In this document: piece after piece, positions 33,478 through 40,979 of the stretch
How positions within the stretch are numbered: the first letter of the stretch is position 1
How the letters are laid out: the number at the start of each line of letters is the position of its first letter
Source of the DNA: a virus
Strand: one strand, 5' to 3'
Virus record (IMG/VR): IMGVR_UViG_3300025009_000220
Location: 1-40,979 of that record
DNA length: 40,979 bases
Made by a program: the position numbers and the translations under genes
The notes under the pieces: model-generated
Databases searched by the model: none
Seen by the model: only the letters and a program-made list of their open reading frames with translations
Told to the model about the DNA's origin: nothing

Positions 33478-33519
33478 GAACATAACTTTAATAACTCAAT
33501 AATAGGAGGTCATATACAA
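33449..33519 (+). promoter_or_regulatory. Inverted repeat that masks the ribosome site of the lipoprotein gene
   Basis: TTGTATATGACCTCC (33449-33463) and GGAGGTCATATACAA (33505-33519) are a 15-bp perfect inverted repeat around a 41-base loop. The right arm holds the Shine-Dalgarno GGAGGT and the first base of the start codon. It is an RNA lock for read-through transcripts, or a paired DNA operator. Confidence 0.8.
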
Positions 33520-34013
33520 TGCTGAAAAAACAATTCACTATCTTATTAATCATTACAATACTAACTATAGGACTAAGTGGTTGCTCAAATAATAAACAAG
33601 TTTCTTTTTCTTCTATAAATCTTAAACAAGAGCATATTAAAGAATTTACTTCATCCTTTACTGGTAATGCAAACAATATCACAAAGTTTTCAGCAAGCTT
33701 ATATAATCAAGCAATAGCAGATAAGATTCCTGATAGAGAAACTTTTGAGTATAAATACGATGATTTTTCTAAAATAAAAGCATCAAATGATAATGAAATA
33801 GATTTTAAACTTTATGTCAATAGTTTTGCGAATAATTATAAAGTATTGTCAGCAAATGAATTTATTTTAAGGAATGCAAAAACATTATTAGATGATGGAA
33901 TATTAAGTAAAGATGATTATAATCGAGACATAGTGAAATCTAAAGTAGTTAAGGATAAGTATCTACAAGAAATTAAATCAGATATAGAAAATATATTAAA
34001 ATATTACGAATAA
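33519..34013 (+). CDS. Lipoprotein of unknown function
   Basis: The product is 164 aa, from ATG 33519 with AGGAGGTCATATACA before it. Residues 1-22 are a lipoprotein signal (MLKKQFTILLIITIL, lipobox LSGC with Cys22). The mature part is Lys/Asn-rich and helical (EFTSSFTGNANNITKFSASL; DDGILSKDDYNRDI; LQEIKSDIENILKYYE). After processing it would be tethered outside the membrane. Phage-encoded lipoproteins next to tail genes are known to block superinfection in streptococcal phages; that role is a guess here. It has its own promoter and masking repeat. Confidence 0.75.
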   Translation: MLKKQFTILLIITILTIGLSGCSNNKQVSFSSINLKQEHIKEFTSSFTGNANNITKFSASLYNQAIADKIPDRETFEYKYDDFSKIKASNDNEIDFKLYVNSFANNYKVLSANEFILRNAKTLLDDGILSKDDYNRDIVKSKVVKDKYLQEIKSDIENILKYYE

Positions 34014-34031
34014 TAAGAAGGATGTGTAATT

Positions 34032-34106
34032 ATGCAAGAAGCAAGCGTATTAACAATCGAAACTATTAGAGAAAATGATTATAACAGAGAAAAAAATATT
34101 AATTGA
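34032..34106 (+). other. Short 5' frame of the next gene (probable frameshift)
   Basis: ATG 34032 has a good ribosome site (GAAGGATGTG) and reads MQEASVLTIETIREND before stopping at 34104-34106 after 24 aa. Dropping one T at 34079-34080 joins it to the downstream frame as RENDITEKKILIEKIL. The gene downstream has only a poor site at its own ATG 34075. This looks like the true N-terminus of that protein, separated by a +1 change, or expressed through coupling or slippage. Confidence 0.6.
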
Positions 34107-34542
34107 AAAGATATTAGATATTTGTATTATTGAAGGAGATATTAAGAAAATTGATTTTACTTTAAAAGAATTTGCGTATGAATATATGCTAGTAAATTTA
34201 TATGTTGGAATTAATATTGGAACAGAAGATATTGTTGAGATTTATGATGAACTTAAAGAGAAAGGTATAATTAATAAAATTATAATCAATATCCCAGAAT
34301 CAGAAATTAGATTCATTGATAATGTTTTACAAAAAGAAATTGAGCAAATTCAATTAGTAGATAATAGTTTGGCTAGTGCGGTTAGTAAGCAATTGAGTAA
34401 ACTTGTAGAAAAACTTCCTGATAGCAATGAAATAAATAAAATGATTCCTAAATTAAGTAAGCAGATAAATAAAATATCTCCTGATTCATTTAAATTTCTA
34501 ACTGATGCTATAGGTTGGAGTAAAGGGAATAAAGATGCCTGA
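34075..34542 (+). CDS. Hypothetical tail/neck-module protein
   Basis: The product is 155 aa from ATG 34075, but the real start may be 34032 in another frame (see that entry). It is mostly helical (VEIYDELKEKGIINKIIINI; SLASAVSKQLSKLVEKLPDS; PDSFKFLTDAIGWSKG). Its end overlaps the start of the next gene by eight bases (GATGCCTGA). It stands two genes before the tape measure, where chaperones or neck proteins are usual. The family is not recognised. Confidence 0.55.
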   Translation: MIITEKKILIEKILDICIIEGDIKKIDFTLKEFAYEYMLVNLYVGINIGTEDIVEIYDELKEKGIINKIIINIPESEIRFIDNVLQKEIEQIQLVDNSLASAVSKQLSKLVEKLPDSNEINKMIPKLSKQINKISPDSFKFLTDAIGWSKGNKDA

Positions 34543-35017
34543 CTTTAAAGATTTAAATTCTTTGTTTTCTCATATTAAAAAGAATGTTGCAAATGCTATG
34601 CAAGATGATATGGCAAGAAGTGTAAGAGATACTGTTCAAAAGTATCTCTTATCTACTGTTTATGCGAATGAGCACACAATGTACATTAGATCATTTGAAG
34701 TTTTGCGAGCCTTGACTATAGGAAAGGTTTCTGTAATTGGTGATGAAATATCAGTTAAAATTTATATAGACGCTGATAAAATCATACCTAGAGATGGCCC
34801 AGAAGGTATGTGGGGTATTCATCAATCGTTTGATGGAAGTCCATATAATGAACAACTACCATTTACATTAGAATATGGTAATCAAAAATTCAATCCTTAT
34901 TATAATACTCCAGCTTTTGAGTATATGAAATTAACAGTAGAAGAAATGAAGCAAACAAAAGAGCATATGATTAGATTAAAGGGATATTTAAGAACAAAAG
35001 GAATAAAAACACATTAA
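34535..35017 (+). CDS. Putative head-tail joining (HK97 gp10-like) protein
   Basis: The product is 160 aa, from ATG 34535 overlapping the previous stop, coupled. The outline is LFSHIKKNVANAMQDDMARS, then TVYANEHTMYIRSFEVLRAL, a beta core (VSVIGDEISVKIYIDADKI) and a Tyr/Pro segment FNPYYNTPAFEYMKLTVEEM. This resembles gp10-type joining proteins (YxR...L...beta core). It would act at the head-tail junction. It is the last gene before the tape measure. Confidence 0.5.
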   Translation: MPDFKDLNSLFSHIKKNVANAMQDDMARSVRDTVQKYLLSTVYANEHTMYIRSFEVLRALTIGKVSVIGDEISVKIYIDADKIIPRDGPEGMWGIHQSFDGSPYNEQLPFTLEYGNQKFNPYYNTPAFEYMKLTVEEMKQTKEHMIRLKGYLRTKGIKTH

Positions 35018-35034
35018 TTATATGAATCTAAACT

Positions 35035-35070
35035 CCCTACTCTTTGAAGGTAGGGTATTTTCATGCCCTA
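35035..35070 (+). promoter_or_regulatory. Alternative hairpins in the tape-measure leader
   Basis: CCCTAC pairs with GTAGGG (35035-35040 with 35050-35055), then TATTTTC. TAGGG (35051-35055) can instead pair with CCCTA (35066-35070). The two pairings exclude each other. It may be a weak terminator or attenuator before the tape-measure gene. Confidence 0.5.
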
Positions 35071-35095
35071 AATTATAAAAGAGAGGTGGATTAAT

Positions 35096-38000
35096 TTGGA
35101 TGACTTAAATATATTAATCAAAGCGAAACTTTCATCAACAAAAAAAGAAATTGAAGATCAAATAGTTTCACTAAACGCAAAAATTACAAAAGCTATTTCT
35201 GTAAAATTAAAAATTGATGCTTCTGGATTAAATAGCGTTACTACTGCAATTAATAAAGTAAAACAAACAGCACAACAAGCCAGTAATCAAAAAATTGATG
35301 TATTTAATAGAAAACAACTAGAAGCTGACGGAAGACAATTTTTTATGTCTTCTTCCAATATAGTTGAAAGAGTTAAAAAAGAGTTTAAATCTCTTGGAAC
35401 AGTTGATGTGAATTTTTTAAAGAATTCTCAAAAAGATATAATTGGTTTTACAGCAAATGTAACAAAGGCAAATGGAGTTGTTGAGAAACTAAAATTCGAT
35501 ATAGCAAGAATACAATCTGGAAATAGCGTACAAAGAGGTTATGTTTTTAGTGGTGCAAATTTAATTGATAATAATGCCGGATCAAATATACAATCTGCAT
35601 TGAACAAACTTCAAGTTTATGAAAACAAAATTGCAAAATTAAGAGTTGGATTTACCTCTCCCGCAACTGGTATAAAAGATGCAGAAAATCTGTCTGCATT
35701 AACTGCTCAATATAATAGGATTAAGTCAACCATTGACCAAGTAAGAGCAAGCAATACGAGTTTATCTAACGAACAAAGAAGAGGAATAATCCAAAATATT
35801 AGCAACTTAGAATTGCAAATATCAAGATATAGAGATTTACAACGTGTCATGGCAACAACAAATACTAGAACTTTAAGTGCTAATGATATTTCATTATATC
35901 AAGGGAATATGGCAAATAGATTAGCTAGTTTACAAGTTGGTAAAGAAACTATTTTTGCACGACCAGAAATCCAAGCACAAGTAGCAAGATTAACAGCAGA
36001 TGTGGCTAGATTTGGTACAGTTGGTGGAAGGTCGGTTAGAGAGTTAAATTTACAATTTGCTCAATTAACAACGTCTGTAAGAAGTGCTACAGCAGAAATT
36101 ACAAGGATAAATGGTGCTGCCGATAGTTTTTTGACAACGCTTACAAAAAATTTCGGTAAGATGCTTGCGTGGGGTTTGGTGGAAATTAAACTGCCGTTTG
36201 TAGTGAAAGTGATAATGTAACTACAAATCATGAGAGGGGAAATTCGAAAGAGGGTCATTGACCTAGTATCGAGAGGGCTTGTATCACAAGTCTTTGTAAC
36301 GCATAGGGATTGAGCAATATGATAGCAAAAATATCCCCAAGAGTCTCCTCCTTCTTATCACCTTTGTTTTATAAAAACAATGCGAAGAAAATATATGCTA
36401 AACTGGTCTGAATCGACAGACGTATCGTTTTGAAAATATAAACGTATGAAGGCAACTTCCAGAACATAGGGATAAAAAGCCTTATGGATAATAACATTGA
36501 GCTACCGCAATGTACGCGCCACTCAGGTCTTTGCAGGCTGGTCTGACCACATTAAAAGAATTAGATGGATTAATGGTAAATATTGCCAAGGTAACTAATC
36601 TTAGTGCTGAAGCTATGGACAATTTAAAAAATAGTGCCTTTGAAGCGTCGAATGCTTTTGGACGTACTGCGCAAGACTATTTAAAATCAATCGGTGAATT
36701 TAGTCGTGCTGGATATGAAGGAAAATCAGCAGATTTAGCTAAAATTTCTTTATTATCACAAAACGTTGGTGAATTAACAGCAGAACAAGCCAATAGTTTT
36801 TTACTTGCCACGGATGCTGCTTATAAATATAAGGGTAGTCAAGAAGAATTAATGAAAGTTCTTGATGGCGTAAATACTATTGATAACAAGTTCGCAACTT
36901 CAATTCAAAAGGTTTCTGAAGGTATAACCGTGGCTGGATCTATATCTTCAAACGCATCAGTTGGAGTAAATGAACTAGCTTCAGCAGTTGGAGTTATGAC
37001 TGCGGTGACACAACGTTCGGGAAATGAGGCTGGACGGGCATTTCGCAGTATTTTGATGAACATCAGACAAATTAAGGGAGAAACTGAAGACGGAGAAATA
37101 ATAGACGATGCTGCATTATCTAAATCAGCAGAAGCATTAGATAATGTTGGTATTAAAGTTCATGAATTGCGAAATGGTGTTGAAGAGATAAGAAATCCAA
37201 TGGAAGTTCTTAAAGAATTATCTACCATTTGGGGTTCACTCAGTTCCATGAAAACTGCTCCAATTATAGATTCTTTGGGTGGAAAATTTAGAGGAAACCA
37301 GTTAGTGGCTCTAGTAGAAAATTTTGATATGTATGAAAAAATGCTTTCTGAATACTCTACTGCTTCCGGTTCGGCTATGACTGAGAATGAAGTGAGAATG
37401 GGCAGTTGGGAAACCAAGATTAATCAGCTCAGAAATGCAATAAATAATTTCTGGAATAATACTATTGACACAGGTTTTGTTAAAAGTATGATAGGTGGAA
37501 TAACTCTATTAATAAACAACTTTGGTAATCTGAAAACTATTTTAGGATTAATATTTACCTTACTTGCAGTAAATAAAGGTACTGCTTTCTTAACATTCTT
37601 AAAGAACTTATCTTTATCTACTATGCTATTAAATTCTAGTCTAGTTCAAACACAAGCTAGATTAGCAGGAATGTCCTTCGCTCAAATCGGAGTAATGGGT
37701 ACAACTACAGCATTAACTTTTGCAATTAAAGGTTTATGGGCTACTATGCTTGCTAATCCAATTGGTTTAGTTGTAGGTGCTGTTACTGCTGTCATAGTGG
37801 CATTTGATTTTATGGGAGCCAGAGCAGAAAGTTCTGCAAAAAAACAAAAAGAAGCATTTGATGAACTTAATAGAAGCATTAGTTCTCTTAAGCAACAAAC
37901 AGCAGAAAGTAAGAATTTAGCAAACCAATATGAATCTTTATCTGCTATTACATCTCGTAATAGCAATGAGGAGGCTAAATTAGCCGAAGTTAAAGATCGT

Positions 38001-40979
38001 TTAATTGCTCAATTTCCTGATCTAATTGAAGGATACGATGCTGAAGGTCGCTCAATAATAGGTTCATCAGAAGCAATTAAACAAGCAATCAAAGAAAATG
38101 AAGAATTATTGGCGATTAAACAAGAACAAATGTCTAATACATTTGTTACTGATGGTTCAAATAATTTCTCTCAATTACAAAAAGATCAAGAAAGATTGGA
38201 TTTATTAACTCAGCATAAAAAAGAATATTTAAAGACGATTGATGATATTAATAATGGAAACCAAGTTAAATTTGATGAATATGGAAATGATTCATTAGTA
38301 ATTGCTAAAAATAATTTAAAAGGTATAAAAGACGAATTATCTACGCTTAGTACAAAAATCCTTGAAAGTAGAAAAGATTTATCAGTTTTAACAGATTCGT
38401 TTTTAAAAAGTGGCGATTCTGCACAATCTTTAGGTAAAGAAGTAGTTACAAAATTAATCTATGATTTGAGTAAACTTAAAGACGAAAGTAAAATTACAGG
38501 TGAAGAGTTTACTAAAATATTCGATGGTCTTAAAAGTTCTGATTTTTCTTCTGAATTAAGCAAAGCAAAAACAGAATTAGAAGAATTAGCAAAAAGTGGG
38601 GCAAGCAAAGATGTAATTGGTAACACTTACGAAAAAGCAATTTCTGATTTGTCTCCATATTTAAAAGCATTAGGAATTAATGGAGAAGAAGCAGGGAAAA
38701 TATTAAAAGATATGCTCAATCTCCCCAATGCCACAGAAACATCTAATAAAATAAATACTGTAACTACATCCCTCAAATCACTCCAAAAAACTCTCTCTGA
38801 TTCTTCATCTGCAATTACCGAAATTCAATCTGCTCTCGATGAATACGCAGAGAATAAAGCTTTTTCGCTTGACACTCTAGTAGCACTTGGCGATAAACAT
38901 GAAAGCCTAATAGGAATCCTTGGCGACGAAAAAGCTGTTCATCAAGAATTAACAAACATTATAGAACAAGAGCAAGAAAAAGCCAGACAAGCATATATTA
39001 CCATGCTTAATGATAGTGAAGATTTCTATAATAAAAATATTGAAGGTATACAAAAGTTTGTTGCTGGACTAGATGGTGCTCGTGAAGTCGATCTATCTGG
39101 AGCAAAATCATTAGCTGAAGCAAAATTAAAAGTTGAAAATGAGTTGATGAAAAATTTAGCCGGAATGTGGTCGCAATATTACGATGCACAAGGTAATATG
39201 ACCAATGCTAATATTATTGATGGCGGTAGAACTATTGTAGGCCAAGACGGTAAAGAAACCTATATTACTCCTGAAATGAGATCACAACTTAAGGCGTATT
39301 ATGATGCTTCTTCGGCAGTTAAGAAGAAATTTGATGACATTGCAATGAGTGGAACAAAAAGCATTGATTTTTCTAAACTTGGCATGTCTAAAAGCGACAA
39401 TAAGAAAGACAAAGAAAAACCCCAAATCGAATCCACAACAGAAGCCCTCATCAATCAAATCCAACAAGAATATCTCCTTCAAAAAGCCAAATCGGATTCA
39501 ATCCAAAAAGACCTCTCTCAAGCACAATCCCAAAAAGACTACCAAAAAACTCTCTCCCTAACTAATTCCCTAATTTCCTCACAAGCTCAAGAATTATCCC
39601 TTCTTAACACAGCTCGTTCCAAAATAAACCAAGCAAAAGATTCTGCTATATCATCTGCATCCTCTCAATTTGGAGATGTTAGTGAAAGATGGTTTACTGG
39701 AAATGACAATCAAGAAAGCGTTGCATATATTGAAGAACATAATAAAGCATCAGAAAAAACTCGTGAGATAATGGATGAGACTTTTAAATCACTTCAATTA
39801 CTTCGTAATGCTTGGATGTCTAATAAATCTGCTATGGATGAAAATGCAGAATCACAAAAAGTTCTTCAATCCACCCTCCCCGACATAAACTACTCCATCG
39901 TAACAGACCAAATATCCAAGTTTAATTCCTCCATAGACTCTCTAAATTCTCAACTTGACCTATCTAAAGCTAGAATGTCTCTTCTGGAAAATACTTCATC
40001 AGATTACAGTAAAGAATTATCTCTCCAAACATCTCTTTACAAACAATTATCTGATGAACAATTAAAATCAATTGCTTATATGACTCAACAATTAGCAAGT
40101 GATAATTTATCTATTGAGGCAAAAAAAGAACTTTCAAAATCAATAGAAGAAGCAACTCTGTCTCAGCTAAATTATCAAAAAGCAATTCAAGATTCAGCAA
40201 AACAACTCGCTACAGATGTAATCGAAGCTCAAAAAGCACTAGAACAAGCAGAGTTAGATGCAGAAGAAGAAATCCTGAAAGCATACATCAAACGTAGAGA
40301 AGAAAAAATAAAAGGTATTCAAGAAGAGATTGATGCTCTAGAAAAGAAAAATGAAAAAGAAGAAGAATCGGAAGAAAGAGCAAAGCGTCTCTTAGATATC
40401 GAAGAAAAAAAACAAAAACTTAATAATGTCTTAAATGAGGAAAATACTAGAATTCTTGTAGGTGATACTTGGACTTGGCAAGCAAACCCGAATGATGTAA
40501 AGTCTGCACAGGATGATCTAAAATCTGCTCAAGAAGACTATCTAGACTGGGAAGATGATGTCAACCTAAAACATCAAAGAGCGACTCTTCAAGCAGAAAT
40601 AGATTATCAACAATCACTAATCGACACAAAACAAGCATCATTCGATGCTCAAAAACTCCAATTTGATGAACAATGGGTAAATTTAGATGCAATGTCAACT
40701 CAATTATTAGAACAATATGAAAACAACGTTGATTCTGTAGTTGCAATTTTAAGTGAAAAATTAGTATCACTAAATGCTCAATTAGCAGAAATTGTAAATG
40801 CATCTACTTCTCTTCCAGATAGTTTATCAGGCGGTAGTAATAGTGGAAGTTCAGGTTCATCTGGTTCTTCATCTTCAAATGAAAATGATTTTAATGTAAC
40901 AAAAAGAGGTAGTTATAATCCTGATACTGGTAATTATTCTATAACAGATGAAGATGGAAATACTCACAATGGAAATGGT
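35096..40979 (+). CDS. Tape measure protein, split by an intervening sequence (3' partial)
   Basis: It starts at TTG 35096 behind AGAGAGGTGG. Exon 1 runs to T36177 and exon 2 from A36500 to the window end with no stop, over 1,850 residues so far. The junction restores AWGLATAMYAPLRSLQAGL. Exon 2 begins with the TP901-type core (LKELDGLMVNIAKVTNLSAE; FGRTAQDYLKSIGEFSRAGY; NEAGRAFRSILMNIRQIKGE). Two hydrophobic stretches follow (LKTILGLIFTLLAVNK; GLVVGAVTAVIVAFDFMG), then long coiled coils up to ~40800 and a Ser/Gly linker. It sets tail length and is ejected with DNA. Unspliced message would end at 36218-36220 with a truncated 374-aa protein. Patches at ~38740-38830, 39410-39610 and 39870-39960 prefer C-ending codons unlike the rest. 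Confidence 0.85.
36178..36499 (+). ncRNA. Intervening sequence of unknown class in the tape-measure gene
   Basis: About 322 bases interrupt the frame (stops in all relevant phases, e.g. TAA 36218). The best in-phase join puts U at the end of exon 1 and G at the intron end, the group I rule. Visible structure: TTTGTAGT/ACTACAAA (around 36197-36227), TTGTTTT/AAAACAA (~36364-36380), GTCTG/CAGAC (~36406-36421) and GAAG-GCAA-CTTC with a GNRA loop (~36448-36459), plus two CATAGGGAT copies. The conserved P/Q/R/S core of group I and domain V of group II were not found. No ORF is inside. Confidence 0.65.

Noticed and set aside
36178-36499. Group II intron in the tape-measure gene
   Set aside because: Only ~322 bases, no domain V hairpin near the 3' end, and the termini do not fit GUGYG...AY in phase.
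36178-36499. Intein in the tape-measure gene
   Set aside because: The stretch contains stop codons in the reading frame and no Cys/Ser...HN intein blocks.
39349-39561. Very basic plus-strand ORF (many Lys/Ser/Pro)
   Set aside because: Out-of-frame reading of the tape-measure coiled coil in a C-rich patch.

Overview
The window is AT-rich, tightly packed, and almost entirely on the + strand. It uses strong AGGAGG-type ribosome sites and many TTG/GTG starts. It reads as the virion-structure half of a tailed siphovirus-type phage or prophage of a low-GC Firmicute. A clostridial host is most likely, because one cargo gene carries three cell-wall-binding type 2 (CWB2) repeats, a family typical of Clostridium and relatives. 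Neither integrase nor replication origin is visible, so temperate, phage-plasmid or lytic lifestyle is not settled; three antirepressor-type genes and several own-promoter cargo genes favour a temperate or plasmid-like element (inference).

Layout. 1-16260: head and neck module: terminase C-terminus, portal, coiled-coil protein, protease-scaffold with a nested scaffold start, small head protein, major capsid protein (interrupted by a group I intron), connector/fibre/neck genes, tail-assembly protein and tail-tube protein. 16261-33403: an accessory block sitting between the tail tube and the tape measure. It holds a tail-collar pair, a broken homing-type endonuclease, a Bro antirepressor, RusA-like resolvase, DEAH helicase, an exported CWB2 surface protein, a minus-strand T5orf172/GIY-YIG-like gene, an XRE regulator, a P22-type antirepressor, an RHH protein, a second Bro antirepressor, VapD and another endonuclease-like gene. 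33519-40979: lipoprotein, two small tail/neck genes and a very long tape-measure gene, which runs off the end and is itself interrupted by a ~322 nt intervening sequence.

Themes. The window is rich in selfish DNA: one clear group I intron, one unclassified intervening sequence, and four plus-strand free-standing endonuclease-like genes. Two of those four are frameshifted by short-repeat slippage, and each is preceded by a paired-hairpin element ending in a U-run; two of these elements clearly share sequence and covarying stems. The two exported cargo genes (CWB2 protein, lipoprotein) have their ribosome site buried in a long inverted repeat. In at least one, a consensus-like promoter lies so that its own transcript would lack the masking arm, which resembles the read-through silencing of phage T4 e and soc. 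Two further cargo genes share a 5'-terminal leader hairpin directly after near-identical promoters.

All functional names come from reading motifs and gene order by eye; no database search was run.
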